A DNA stretch of 64,000 nucleotides from Defluviitaleaceae bacterium (GTDB lineage: Bacteria; Bacillota; Clostridia; Lachnospirales; WQUN01): positions 62,001-126,000 of the forward strand of contig WQVD01000001.1 of assembly GCA_009781755.1 (NCBI GenBank), given 5' to 3'. Of this stretch, positions 54,515 through 63,578 are shown in pieces (the stretch's first letter is position 1; each line of letters opens with the position of its first letter). The translations under genes were made by a program, and so were the position numbers. The notes below the pieces were generated by a model. That model searched no databases. It was not told the origin of the DNA and saw nothing but the letters and a program-made list of their open reading frames with translations.

Positions 54515-55390
54515 CCACGCCAAAGCCATCAACCCTGCTGCGAGTAATCCATGCAGGGCTTTGTACATAAAATAAACCGCCGGCCGCATACCCGTGCCCG
54601 CTATAAAATGCAAAGCCTGTGCATGGACGCTCAAACCGCCAAAGCCGATAATCGCCGCCGCCAAAGCAAGTGTCGCAAAACCAACATTTTGCGAAGAAAC
54701 CATGCGTGCGCCTCCCGTCACTTCAAGAAAACCGGCAAAGAAACCCATTAACAACGGGCTTTCTATCGCCAGAACTGTTCGTAAAATTTGCGCTGCAACA
54801 TTAAAAAATATAATTAATCCGCCCACGAGCGCCATGGCTTCCATAGCATTTTTAACAGAGTCACTTAAAATCCTGCCTATAGGCGGGGATTCGGGCTCGA
54901 AATTTGTTTTTTTACGAACCTGTATAATCCGATTTCTTTTTTTAAACCAACCAAACGCACCGATTGTTAACGCTGCAAGCACGTGGGTTATCCACAGTGC
55001 ATATCCCACCGACGCACTACCAAACATACCCATGCCCACCACTCCAACGATAAACAGTGGCCCGGCATTATTACAAAAGGAAAGCAACCACCGTGCATTT
55101 TGCGGCTCGATATCACCGGTGCGGTACATATCGCCCACTGTTTTGGCACCCATGGGATACCCTGACACCAACCCCATAAGAAATGCTGCGAATTCACTGT
55201 TCATCTTCCCAAAAACACCAAGCTTAATCAGCAAATTCGTTGCAATCATAAACGGCAGTAGCGATGGTAGCACCGTAAGAAACCAAAGCAGCAATCCTTC
55301 GCGCGCGGCCAACAAAACCACCCGCGGATACAACAGCAGCGTTATATTGAACAAGCCTATCAGAACGGGTATAATCCACTTTCGAAGCAT
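54494..55390 (-). CDS. ylbJ: YlbJ-like sporulation integral membrane protein (nucleoside-recognition/Gate domain)
   Basis: This 298-residue membrane protein has about eight helices and Gate-domain motifs SGYPMGAKTVGDMYRTG and FCNNAGPLFIVG. YlbJ is needed for spore coat or cortex formation in Bacillus, and its presence suggests spore-forming ancestry. GGAG lies six bases before ATG 55390. Confidence 0.85.
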   Translation of the reverse strand: MLRKWIIPVLIGLFNITLLLYPRVVLLAAREGLLLWFLTVLPSLLPFMIATNLLIKLGVFGKMNSEFAAFLMGLVSGYPMGAKTVGDMYRTGDIEPQNARWLLSFCNNAGPLFIVGVVGMGMFGSASVGYALWITHVLAALTIGAFGWFKKRNRIIQVRKKTNFEPESPPIGRILSDSVKNAMEAMALVGGLIIFFNVAAQILRTVLAIESPLLMGFFAGFLEVTGGARMVSSQNVGFATLALAAAIIGFGGLSVHAQALHFIAGTGMRPAVYFMYKALHGLLAAGLMALAWLFFPLG

Positions 55391-55417
55391 GAAAATCTCC
55401 ATTTCGGAAGGTGAGTT

Positions 55418-56857
55418 ATGCGCAAACGAGCACCTTTATCTGTTTATTTTGTCGCCGGATTATTAATTTTGGCGACGGTTGGATATGTCATAAACATGGC
55501 GCGGTCGCATCTAACGCCTGTCATTCCTATAGAAGTTGTCCGCATGGGCACCATCACGGCCCCCCACACCATACCCGCCATCGTCATCCGTGACGAACGC
55601 GTATATTACGCACCACGCGCTGGCCGCTTGGTTTTTGCCGTGGGTGAATCTGAACGCGTGCGCATGGGTACACATGTAGCTAGCATCCAAGATGCCAACG
55701 AAGTTGCGCGTATCCTGCATGATATGCGCGCATTAGAACAACGCGGCTTGGACATTGGCGAAATGCGCGATGCACAAAATGACCCCAACGTCATCCGCAT
55801 TAACAATCACATACGTGACCAATTGGATACGCGTGCGCAATCCTTCACTTCATTAAATTTCGCAGAACTATATGTCCTGCGCGACAATCTCAATCATTCC
55901 ATTGATAGCCGAAATCAGCATATCATCAACGGCAGCCTGCAAGCCGGCGGCGATTACATTCATCAACAAGCCGAACTTGACGCGCAAATGGTGGTACATT
56001 CATCCCCCATCTTCGCACAATACGGGGGGATCATGACTTCCGCCATAGATGGCTTAGAGGGTGATTTTACAATTGAAAACATCCCCATGCTCACGCGTGA
56101 TCAATTTAATTCTACGCCAGATCCGTTTCCTTCGGTGCCCGCGCAATACTTGGAAGCGAACGCCTCTGCATTCAAAATCGTGAGTAATGTATGGTACATT
56201 GCCGCGTATATCCCAAATAATCTTATCCAAGGCGCTTCTGCCGGGCAAACACGTTATATATATGTAGAAAGCCCCATCACCGGGGAATATTTGCGCATGA
56301 ACGTGCGGATACATCAAATAACGCCGGGCACAACGGACAGCCGCGTTGTTTTCCGTAATACGCGCTATGTTATTGATTTTATGCACGTGCGCAATGTAAA
56401 TATTCGCATGACGCAACGGGTAGAGGAGGGGTTGGTGATCCCCAACACCGCCATCACATCACGCGAGTATGTAATTGTGCCGTCAACTTTTGTGCATGGG
56501 CCGAAGCATTCCGTGTTGCGCTACACAAGCGGAGCCAGCGTTACCATCCCCGTGACCATATCAGAAATTATAGGCGCGCAAACGCATATAATGGGCGATT
56601 TGCGCGTCGGAGATGTATTGCTGGATGGCCTAGGTGAACGATTTACGGTAACCGACACCGATGTGCACGTCGTACAGGGGATTTTTTGGGCTAATTATGG
56701 ATATGCGCGCTTCCGTCCTATCTTTACGGACGAATTAATCACTGACCGCGCCGGCACCACATTATTGGACGCAAGGCGCAACCAGCGAAGCTTGCTGGAA
56801 TTTGACAATATCATTGTAGATGCAAACATGGTGAATGAAGGGGATCTGATATGGTAA
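55418..56857 (+). CDS. HlyD-like membrane-fusion family protein
   Basis: This 479-residue protein has an N-terminal membrane helix (about 7-26) and an extracellular body with a biotinyl-lipoyl-like half near VYYAPRAGRLVFAVG, an alpha-helical hairpin (about 85-170) and C-terminal beta domains. Firmicutes keep this gene next to yggS-sepF; function is unknown. It overlaps yggS by seven bases. Confidence 0.8.
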   Translation: MRKRAPLSVYFVAGLLILATVGYVINMARSHLTPVIPIEVVRMGTITAPHTIPAIVIRDERVYYAPRAGRLVFAVGESERVRMGTHVASIQDANEVARILHDMRALEQRGLDIGEMRDAQNDPNVIRINNHIRDQLDTRAQSFTSLNFAELYVLRDNLNHSIDSRNQHIINGSLQAGGDYIHQQAELDAQMVVHSSPIFAQYGGIMTSAIDGLEGDFTIENIPMLTRDQFNSTPDPFPSVPAQYLEANASAFKIVSNVWYIAAYIPNNLIQGASAGQTRYIYVESPITGEYLRMNVRIHQITPGTTDSRVVFRNTRYVIDFMHVRNVNIRMTQRVEEGLVIPNTAITSREYVIVPSTFVHGPKHSVLRYTSGASVTIPVTISEIIGAQTHIMGDLRVGDVLLDGLGERFTVTDTDVHVVQGIFWANYGYARFRPIFTDELITDRAGTTLLDARRNQRSLLEFDNIIVDANMVNEGDLIW

Positions 56858-57573
56858 GCCAAAACGTAATCGAAGTACGCAAGCGCATCGCCGAAGCCGC
56901 GTACAAAAGCAATCGAAATCCCGAAGACATAACGCTCATTGGTGTAACAAAAACCGTGAGCGTTTTACAAATACAGGAACTGATGCAAGCAGGGGTAACG
57001 CACCTCGGTGAAAATCGAGTACAAGATTTTGTGCCTAAATATGCAGCACTAGAAGCAAGTAACCCTACTTGGCACTTCATCGGGCACTTGCAACGCAACA
57101 AAACCAAACAAGTGGTCGGCAAGGCCTCGCTCATACATTCGATAGATTCGCTTGATTTGGCCCGCGAGATTGATAAACGCGCCAAACAAGCAAATCGAAC
57201 AGCGAATATTCTCGTTGAGATAAACGTTGCCAACGAACCCACTAAACACGGCATTCCCGCCGAAAGCGCGAAAGAATTTTCGAAGTATATTTTCGAACTG
57301 CCGAACGTGCGTTTTTGCGGCTTGATGTGCGTAGCGCCTTTCGTCGAAAATTCAGAGAAAAATCGCTCATATTTCGCTAAGATGCGGGATTTGTTGCGAA
57401 AAAATATTTTTGAAAAAAGTGTTGACAACGAAAAAATCATGCCGTATACTCACGCTCCCTTCACCGCTGGAAGCGAGCTATCAATGGGAATGTCGAACGA
57501 TTTTCTTATAGCAATAGAAGAAGGGGCCACCATGGTGCGAATAGGAACCGCTTTGGTAGGAAAGAGAATGTAA
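56851..57573 (+). CDS. yggS: PLP homeostasis protein YggS/YlmE
   Basis: This 240-residue PLP-binding TIM-barrel protein has the Schiff-base Lys in TLIGVTKTVS and the MSMGMS phosphate site (LSMGMSND). It buffers pyridoxal phosphate. It is the usual neighbour of sepF in the Firmicute ylm locus. The start overlaps the HlyD-like gene. Confidence 0.95.
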   Translation: MVSQNVIEVRKRIAEAAYKSNRNPEDITLIGVTKTVSVLQIQELMQAGVTHLGENRVQDFVPKYAALEASNPTWHFIGHLQRNKTKQVVGKASLIHSIDSLDLAREIDKRAKQANRTANILVEINVANEPTKHGIPAESAKEFSKYIFELPNVRFCGLMCVAPFVENSEKNRSYFAKMRDLLRKNIFEKSVDNEKIMPYTHAPFTAGSELSMGMSNDFLIAIEEGATMVRIGTALVGKRM

Positions 57574-57593
57574 ACATACGGGAGGCTACCAAC

Positions 57594-58142
57594 ATGATCA
57601 AGGATTTCTTTGTAAATGTGAAAGACAAGCTGCGCAGCGCAATGCTGAGCCCGGGGTTTGACAACTACGACCCGGACGAAGAGATGGAAATGGAGGACGA
57701 CTATTTAGATGAACCAGTAATCGTCCGCGCGGCTCCTTCAAAAGAAGAAACATGGCAATCCTACGCAACCCGCGCTACCGCCCCCAAATCAACGCTCCAA
57801 CAAGCAAAATATAACGACAAAATAGTTGAACTGTACGGCAAAAAGACACAAGTAGCTGTTACTGCACAAGTAGCGCTCACTAGCCCCAAAGATGTCAGCA
57901 GCTCCAACATCGTCACCGATTATATAAAAGAAGGCAAAATTTGTGCCGTTAACTTAACCGGTGTTGAACGCGGGCAAGCACAGCGCATCGTGGATGTTGT
58001 GGCCGGCGGCGTCTATGCATTAAACGGGTCAATCAACCGAGTTTCAAAAGACATCTTCATCGTAGCGCCTGAAGGTGTGCAAGTTTCCGGCGAGTTGAAA
58101 GAAGAATTGTCGCATTGGTCTCCTTGGACGGCCACAAGATAA
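57594..58142 (+). CDS. sepF: Cell division protein SepF
   Basis: This 182-residue protein anchors FtsZ to the membrane. An N-terminal amphipathic helix (IKDFFVNVKDKLRSAML), an acidic linker and the C-terminal SepF domain (VNLTGVERGQAQRIVDVVAGGVYAL, split over 94-165) are seen. Order yggS-sepF-yggT matches other Firmicutes. Confidence 0.95.
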   Translation: MIKDFFVNVKDKLRSAMLSPGFDNYDPDEEMEMEDDYLDEPVIVRAAPSKEETWQSYATRATAPKSTLQQAKYNDKIVELYGKKTQVAVTAQVALTSPKDVSSSNIVTDYIKEGKICAVNLTGVERGQAQRIVDVVAGGVYALNGSINRVSKDIFIVAPEGVQVSGELKEELSHWSPWTATR

Positions 58143-58145
58143 AAA

Positions 58146-58424
58146 ATGATTCCCGTATTAATAAGAGCCGTTGACCTGCTTTTCAATGCTTTTTATATTA
58201 TTCTGTTCGCACGGATATTGATGTCGTGGTTTCCTGCGGGGCAGGGGTCGTTGCGCTTGTTTCTGCATCGTGTAACCGAACCTGTTTTGACGCCGATCCG
58301 TATGCTTGTGCACCGTTCGCCGTTGGGTGGGCCGGGTACATTTATAGATTTTGCACCGATATTTGCTTTCCTACTAACATTCTTATTGCGTGATTTTACG
58401 ATTTCGATGTTACAGCGTCTATAA
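58146..58424 (+). CDS. YggT family membrane protein
   Basis: This 92-residue protein has two membrane helices and the conserved RILMSWFP and RVTEPVLTPIR motifs. YggT follows sepF in Firmicutes; it is thought to aid osmotic or division-related membrane work. DivIVA is missing. Confidence 0.93.
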   Translation: MIPVLIRAVDLLFNAFYIILFARILMSWFPAGQGSLRLFLHRVTEPVLTPIRMLVHRSPLGGPGTFIDFAPIFAFLLTFLLRDFTISMLQRL

Positions 58425-58452
58425 TGGGCTTACACTCATTTTGACATACGCG

Positions 58453-58500
58453 ACCCGGTTGATTACACACATTGGTGTGCAACAGCCGGGTTTTTATTTT
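58453..58500 (+). terminator. Terminator after the sepF operon
   Basis: ACCCGG (58453-58458) and CCGGGT (58486-58491) enclose an inner ACACAC/GTGTG stem; TTTTTATTTT follows. Confidence 0.85.
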
Positions 58501-58627
58501 CACATCTTTATTCACTTCGAACAAGAACATACGTTTCGTTTACAGTTGACTTGGACATGCTGTACTATAGAAATACTGTCACCACGCAAGTGTTGGCAAG
58601 TTTTGATTTAACGAAAGGTGGTCTAGC

Positions 58628-59221
58628 ATGTCTAACATGGTAGAAATCCGCTGGCACGGACGTGGCGGACAAGGGGCCAAAACGGCTTCCTTGTTGCTGG
58701 CCGACGCGGCCTTTGCACAAGGTAAATATGTGCAAGGTTTCCCCGAGTACGGCCCGGAAAGAATGGGCGCACCCATTGCCGCATACAACCGTATCAGCGA
58801 CGAGCGCAGCTCGGTGCATTCCAACATTTATGAGCCCGACTTTGTCGTGGTTGTAGATGCAACATTACTTTCGGCTGTGGCTGCAACGGCCGGGTTGAAA
58901 GAAACCGGCGGTTTGGTCGTAAACTCCGAAAAATCCCCCGAAGAATTGGCTAAGTATTACGCAGCCGATTTGGGCGGATACAAAGGCAAAATCTACTCCA
59001 TCGACGCATCGCAAATTGCGGGCGAAGAATTGGGTAACCGCAGCCTGTCCAACACCGCCATGCTTGCCGCCATCGTAAAAGTCAGCGGCGTAATCCCCGA
59101 AGATTCGTTTATGAAGGAAATGGAAGCTTCCATTAAAGATACATTCTCCTCGAAGCCTCACGTTATCGCACCCAACATGAAAGCGATCGAACGCGGATTG
59201 AAGGAGGTAAAAGGATTATGA
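58628..59221 (+). CDS. porC: 2-oxoacid:ferredoxin oxidoreductase gamma subunit (PorC-like)
   Basis: This 197-residue gamma subunit has WHGRGGQGAKTAS and PEYGPERMGAP. It is part of a four-subunit enzyme that oxidises pyruvate or a related 2-oxoacid with CoA to give acyl-CoA, CO2 and reduced ferredoxin. Order gamma-delta-alpha-beta matches pyruvate and 2-ketoisovalerate forms; the substrate cannot be decided. Confidence 0.92.
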   Translation: MSNMVEIRWHGRGGQGAKTASLLLADAAFAQGKYVQGFPEYGPERMGAPIAAYNRISDERSSVHSNIYEPDFVVVVDATLLSAVAATAGLKETGGLVVNSEKSPEELAKYYAADLGGYKGKIYSIDASQIAGEELGNRSLSNTAMLAAIVKVSGVIPEDSFMKEMEASIKDTFSSKPHVIAPNMKAIERGLKEVKGL

Positions 59222-59526
59222 TTTTTGTAAAAGGTGTAAAAATTGATCAACCTTGGAATGAAATCAGCATCGGCGGCAACATTACCGAAGGCGGTAACGC
59301 GGTGGCAGTGCCCACCGGTGACTGGCGCGTAATGATCCCCACCTTCCATGAAGAAAAATGCAAGCACTGCATGTTGTGCTTCCCGGTATGCGCCGATTCG
59401 GCCATCCCCGTAGAAAGCGAAAACAAACGCCTGGACTTTAACTTCCATTTGTGCAAAGGCTGCGGCGTATGCTTCAAAGTTTGCCCCTTTGAAGGTGCAA
59501 TTACCTGGGAAAAGGAGGACAAATAA
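59218..59526 (+). CDS. porD: 2-oxoacid:ferredoxin oxidoreductase delta subunit (PorD-like, 2x[4Fe-4S])
   Basis: This 102-residue ferredoxin-like subunit has two cluster motifs, CKHCMLCFPVC and CKGCGVCFKVC, each CxxCxxCxxxC with the fourth Cys crossing over. It wires the active site to ferredoxin. ATGA overlap with porC. Confidence 0.93.
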   Translation: MIFVKGVKIDQPWNEISIGGNITEGGNAVAVPTGDWRVMIPTFHEEKCKHCMLCFPVCADSAIPVESENKRLDFNFHLCKGCGVCFKVCPFEGAITWEKEDK

Positions 59527-60711
59527 ATGGGAATCCGTAAATTACTTTCCGGTAACGAAGCCACCGCAACCGCGATGAAACAAATCAACCCCGATGTGGT
59601 AGCTGCGTATCCGATTACCCCTTCTACCGAAGTGGTGCACTATTTCTCTCAATATGTAGCCGACGGCGAAGTGGATACGCAATTTGTTGCAGTTGAATCC
59701 GAGCATAGTGCTATGTCTGCTTGTATCGGTGCATCTGCTGCCGGTGGCCGTACCTCTACGGTAACATCCGCTTGCGGCCTTGCACTGATGTGGGAACTAT
59801 TATATGTAGCTTCCGGTCAACGCCTGCCGATGACCTTGGCGGTTATCAACCGTGCATTGTCCGGCCCCATCAACATCAACAACGACCACTCCGACTCCAT
59901 GGGCGCACGCGACAGCGGTTGGATCCAATTGTACAGCGAAAACAACCAAGAAGCGTATGACAACTATATCATGGCGCAACGCATCGGCGAGCACAAAGAC
60001 GTGCTGTTGCCGGTCATGGTTTGCCAAGATGGTTTCATTACTTCACACGCCGTTGAAAACATTGAATTGTTGGAAGACGACAAAGTGAAAGACTTCGTAG
60101 GCAAATTTGAGCCCACGCGCCACTTGCTGGACGGCAAACCGCTGTCCGTTGGCCCCTACGATACTCCCATGCACTATTTCGAGCATCAATACCAACGCGC
60201 ACAAGCGATGATTGCTGCAAAAAAAGTCATCCTTGACGTGTCCAAAGAATACGCCAAAGTGAGCGGTCGCGAATACGGCTTATTCGAAACCTACAAACTG
60301 GAAGATGCCGAGCGCGTAATCGTGGTCGTCAACTCCAGCGCAGGTACCGCCAAAGTTGCCGCAGACCAACTGCGCGCCAAAGGCGAAAAAGTAGGCGTGT
60401 TGAAAATCCGCGTGTTCCGTCCGTTCCCCGTGACCGAAATTGCTGAAGCGTTGAAAAACGCCAAAGCCGTAGCGGTGATGGACAAGTGCGACAGCTTCAA
60501 CGCCATGGGCGGTCCGGTATTCGTAGACGTGCGTACTGCATTGTACGAATTGGAAAAACGCCCCCTGACCATCAACTATATTTATGGCTTGGGCGGCCGC
60601 GACGTAACCGTAGACAACTTCTTGACCGTATTTAACGCATTAAGTGAAGTAGTAAAAACCGGAAAGACGGGCGAAACTTACCGTCATATCGGAGTAAGGG
60701 GTGTCAACTAA
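59527..60711 (+). CDS. porA: 2-oxoacid:ferredoxin oxidoreductase alpha subunit (PorA-like)
   Basis: This 394-residue alpha subunit starts LLSGNEATATAM; YPITPSTEVVHYF and SEHSAMSACIGASAAGGRT are the conserved 2-oxoacid oxidoreductase N-terminal motifs that help bind substrate. The second half is the transketolase C-terminal-like domain. It overlaps porB by one base. Confidence 0.94.
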   Translation: MGIRKLLSGNEATATAMKQINPDVVAAYPITPSTEVVHYFSQYVADGEVDTQFVAVESEHSAMSACIGASAAGGRTSTVTSACGLALMWELLYVASGQRLPMTLAVINRALSGPININNDHSDSMGARDSGWIQLYSENNQEAYDNYIMAQRIGEHKDVLLPVMVCQDGFITSHAVENIELLEDDKVKDFVGKFEPTRHLLDGKPLSVGPYDTPMHYFEHQYQRAQAMIAAKKVILDVSKEYAKVSGREYGLFETYKLEDAERVIVVVNSSAGTAKVAADQLRAKGEKVGVLKIRVFRPFPVTEIAEALKNAKAVAVMDKCDSFNAMGGPVFVDVRTALYELEKRPLTINYIYGLGGRDVTVDNFLTVFNALSEVVKTGKTGETYRHIGVRGVN

Positions 60712-61658
60712 TGGCTTATAATCTGAAAAAAGAATCCGTAAAGCCGGAACGCCTGACCGGTGGCCACCGCCTTTGTGCCGGTTGCGGCGCGAGCGTTGCG
60801 GTACGCGGCGTATTGCGCGCGGTTAACCCGGAAGACAAAACCGTGTGCGGCGTAGCAACCAGCTGCTTGGAAGTATCCAGCGTGCTGTTCCCCTTCACCG
60901 CATGGAAGGAAGGCTTCATCCACTGCGCATTCGAAAACGTAGCAGCAACCGTTTCCGGCGTAGAAGCCAACTACCAAGTTAAAAAGCGCAAGGGCGAAAT
61001 CAAAGACACGTACAAGTTCGTAGCCTTCGGTGGCGACGGCGGTACGTATGACATCGGCCTGCAATCCCTGTCCGGTGCCATGGAACGCGGCCACGACATG
61101 GTATATGTATGCTACGACAACGAAGCATACATGAACACCGGCCTTCAGCGTTCGTCCTCCACACCCAAATTTGCTGAGGTATCCACCGCGCCCGTAGGCG
61201 CAAAGCAAGGCCAAGGCGAAATGGGCGTAGGTAAAGGTCAACACAAAAAAGACCTGACCGGTATCATGGTGGCACACGGTATCCCCTACGTGGCACAAAC
61301 CACCTTCACCGGCAACTTCAAAGACCTGCACGAAAAAGCACACAAAGCCCACTATACACCGGGTGCTGCGTTCCTTAATGTGTTGGCTCCATGCCCCCGC
61401 GGCTGGCGCTACCCGCCCGAAGAGCTCATGACCATCACCAAGTTGGCAGTAGACACTTGCGTATGGCCCCTCTTCGAAGTCATCGACGGCGAATACAAAC
61501 TCACCTACGAACCCAAACAGAAATTGCCCATCGAAGACTATATCAAATTGCAAGGCCGCTTCCGCCACATGTTTGCCAAAGGCAACGAGTGGATGATCGA
61601 GGATCTGCAAAAGCATGTAGATAAGAAGTGGGAGCAATTGTTGAAACGTTGTAAGTAA
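60711..61658 (+). CDS. porB: 2-oxoacid:ferredoxin oxidoreductase beta subunit (PorB-like)
   Basis: This 315-residue TPP-binding subunit has LCAGCGASVA, a [4Fe-4S] ligand pair, GGDGGTYDIG with the TPP Asp and NEAYMNTGLQRS. It completes the enzyme. Its reduced ferredoxin would be the substrate of the bifurcating hydrogenase at 41.6-46.1 kb. Confidence 0.94.
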   Translation: MAYNLKKESVKPERLTGGHRLCAGCGASVAVRGVLRAVNPEDKTVCGVATSCLEVSSVLFPFTAWKEGFIHCAFENVAATVSGVEANYQVKKRKGEIKDTYKFVAFGGDGGTYDIGLQSLSGAMERGHDMVYVCYDNEAYMNTGLQRSSSTPKFAEVSTAPVGAKQGQGEMGVGKGQHKKDLTGIMVAHGIPYVAQTTFTGNFKDLHEKAHKAHYTPGAAFLNVLAPCPRGWRYPPEELMTITKLAVDTCVWPLFEVIDGEYKLTYEPKQKLPIEDYIKLQGRFRHMFAKGNEWMIEDLQKHVDKKWEQLLKRCK

Positions 61659-61751
61659 GATTAATTATTTGGGGCTGTAGCGCGTTATATTAGCGAAACA
61701 GCCCCTTTAATTATATCTACATAATTATCGTTTGCATGGAGGAATGTTTTT

Positions 61752-62171
61752 ATGAATAATGAATGTATAAAATGCAAAGCAATATTAACATCACCTAATG
61801 GTATAACACTGGATGTCTGTCCGTTTTGCAAAACATCAAACAGACATAGATTGTGCATACAATGTGAAGCAACATTAACATCGCCAAATGGAGTGACACT
61901 TGACATATGCCCATTTTGCAACACAAACAACAAAACGAATGATGAATCGGAAGTTATATCTTCAATTAACGAAGTTATACCCCCAATTTTAAATAATTAC
62001 GTCAATTATGATAATTCTCTAGAGGCATACCGTAAGCTCGCATATCAAGGGAATGAATATGCATTCATAGCATTAGAATTCATGCGTCAACATAAATACG
62101 GAATTCCTTACAAAAATGATTCTTATGTTGTTGAAAAATGCTTAAAGAAGCAAATGAGGGAAATGCACTAG
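61752..62171 (+). CDS. Tandem zinc-ribbon protein (front half of a frameshifted Sel1 gene)
   Basis: A 139-residue frame begins with two near-identical zinc ribbons: CIKCKAILTSPNGITLDVCPFC and a second copy from about 35-58 (only part shown). A helical segment follows and looks like the first Sel1-type repeat, then the frame hits a stop. The next frame (62138-62986) carries on with Sel1 repeats at exactly the expected position, so this may be one gene. It is AT-rich. GGAGG precedes the ATG. Confidence 0.6.
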   Translation: MNNECIKCKAILTSPNGITLDVCPFCKTSNRHRLCIQCEATLTSPNGVTLDICPFCNTNNKTNDESEVISSINEVIPPILNNYVNYDNSLEAYRKLAYQGNEYAFIALEFMRQHKYGIPYKNDSYVVEKCLKKQMREMH

Positions 62172-62986
62172 CTCAAGCAACGATTGGATTCATGTATGAA
62201 AATGGTTTGAACATTGTTAAAGATGAGTCTAAAGCAGCGCATTATTATAAGCAATCTGCAACACAAGGTTTAGCTTTTGCACAGTCAAGTATAGGAAATT
62301 TGTATGACGAAGGCAGAGGAGTCATGCAAAATAAAAATTATGCACGAGAATGGTATGAAAAAGCAGTACAACAACAATGCGCATATGCACAATTATCTTT
62401 AGGAATGCTATATCTACTTGGGTCTGACGATATGCCAATAGATGAAAATAAAGCAGCTTCGTATATATTTCAATCTGCTAATCAAGGTTTTACCTTCGCT
62501 TGTTGGATGGCAGGTTATTTTTATTTAGATGGATTAGGCGGCACTTCAATTAACAATGAAAATGCCGTTAATATGTTTAAAAAAGCAGCGACAAAAGGAT
62601 TTCTACCAGCTCAATATGAATTAGGAATGATATTTTCAACTGGAATTATGTGGGTTGATGAAATAGTTGGAATCTCCAAGGATTCAACAGAAGCTATGTA
62701 TTGGATGGCAAAAGCAGCACATAATAATGACATTAGAGCACAAGCAGAAATTGCAAAATGGTATGCTCAGGGCAAAAATACAAGAAAATATGAAGATGAA
62801 GCTGTAAAATGGTGGTATAAAGCAGCAAAGCAAGGCGATGCTGAAAGCCAACATATTATAGGTGAAATATATATCGAAGGTTCATATGGCATTAAAAAAG
62901 ATTATGAAGAAGGCATATCTTGGATTCGCATGTCTGCTAATCAAGGGAACGATTATGCAAAGCATGTTTTAAAGCGATATATTTGA
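62138..62986 (+). CDS. Sel1-repeat protein (back half)
   Basis: This 282-residue frame consists of about seven Sel1-like repeats (ANEGNALAQATIGFMYENG and relatives, 36 residues each), which form helical superhelices for protein binding. Its ATG at 62138 has no ribosome site and is inside the front frame in the -1 phase, at a GAAAAATG run. Either -1 slippage or translational coupling would make the product. AT-rich, so probably acquired. Confidence 0.65.
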   Translation: MLKEANEGNALAQATIGFMYENGLNIVKDESKAAHYYKQSATQGLAFAQSSIGNLYDEGRGVMQNKNYAREWYEKAVQQQCAYAQLSLGMLYLLGSDDMPIDENKAASYIFQSANQGFTFACWMAGYFYLDGLGGTSINNENAVNMFKKAATKGFLPAQYELGMIFSTGIMWVDEIVGISKDSTEAMYWMAKAAHNNDIRAQAEIAKWYAQGKNTRKYEDEAVKWWYKAAKQGDAESQHIIGEIYIEGSYGIKKDYEEGISWIRMSANQGNDYAKHVLKRYI

Positions 62987-63005
62987 AATTAATAATAAAA
63001 CGTTG

Positions 63006-63071
63006 CCCCATCATTCATCCCAAACCCCATCAACCCATTCCTGGCAATCAACCTCGGAGCGCGAACGGCCA
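63006..63071 (-). pseudogene. Duplicated fragment of OPT transporter 3' end
   Basis: The minus strand reads MAVRAPRLIARNGLMGFGMN, which closely repeats the end of the transporter (MAVRAPGLIAGDGLVGFGMN). DNA from 63006-63071 matches 63591-63655. It is a scrap about 22 codons long. Confidence 0.7.
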
Positions 63072-63364
63072 TCTATATGATGCCGACGGTGATGTTGTTG
63101 GTGAATGGTACCCAACGAAATTATTTGAAGTGACAAAGCCGCGGATGATAACACATATGCTAATTCATTGCAACTTAAAAATGTCCGTTCATACACGTTA
63201 AAATGCCCGCACAACCGTTGAAAGGCGCTTCGCGTCGAATGGGTCAGCCTGAATAATGGATGCTTCGGCATTTGTTGGTTCCGCTGCGCCACTGCGCTCA
63301 TCAGCCCCCTGCGACCGTTGTACGCAACATTCGCAATACCGCAACATCGCCAAACCTGATTTAG

Positions 63365-63471
63365 GCGGGCAACCCACAGTGCAGACGACTGCTAGCGTCG
63401 TTTGCAAGCGGCGGAAAGCCCACGTCGACACCTTTCAACAGGGGAGGCATCAAGCCCTCATGAGGCAAGTC
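63365..63471 (+). repeat. Putative structured-RNA module, copy B
   Basis: It begins GCGGGCAACCCACAGTGCA and ends CTCATGAGGCAA, like copy A at 49642. It has about 20 extra bases in the middle. A GC-rich segment from 63202 may be part of the same RNA. Confidence 0.5.
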
Positions 63472-63494
63472 ATTTAACAAATCGAAACAATAAT

Positions 63495-63578
63495 AACCTG
63501 CATCACACAATGGATAGCATAACGGTTTACATTGACCGGAACTGCTTGTGCATTGCTGTGATGTGGGTTTTATTTTTT
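63495..63578 (+). terminator. Y-shaped hairpin with T-rich tail
   Basis: AACCTGCATCACA (63495-63507) pairs with TGTGATGTGGGTT (63557-63569) through two wobble pairs; an inner CGGTTTACATTGACCG hairpin sits on top. TTATTTTTT follows. It resembles the fold of copies at 49751 and 50873. Confidence 0.6.

Larger units (their letters stand above)
62987..63576. other. Degenerate 590-base stretch
   Basis: No intact gene is supported. It holds a scrap duplicating the end of the OPT transporter gene (63006-63071), a frame reading YDADGDVVGEWYPTKLFEV at about 63074-63132, a GC-rich segment from 63202, and a structured module with hairpin at 63365-63578. Confidence 0.6.

Noticed and set aside
63198-63431. 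Small Cys-rich protein on the minus strand
   Set aside because: No ribosome site, GC-rich composition unlike the neighbours, and it overlaps a repeated structured module, so a chance frame is likelier.
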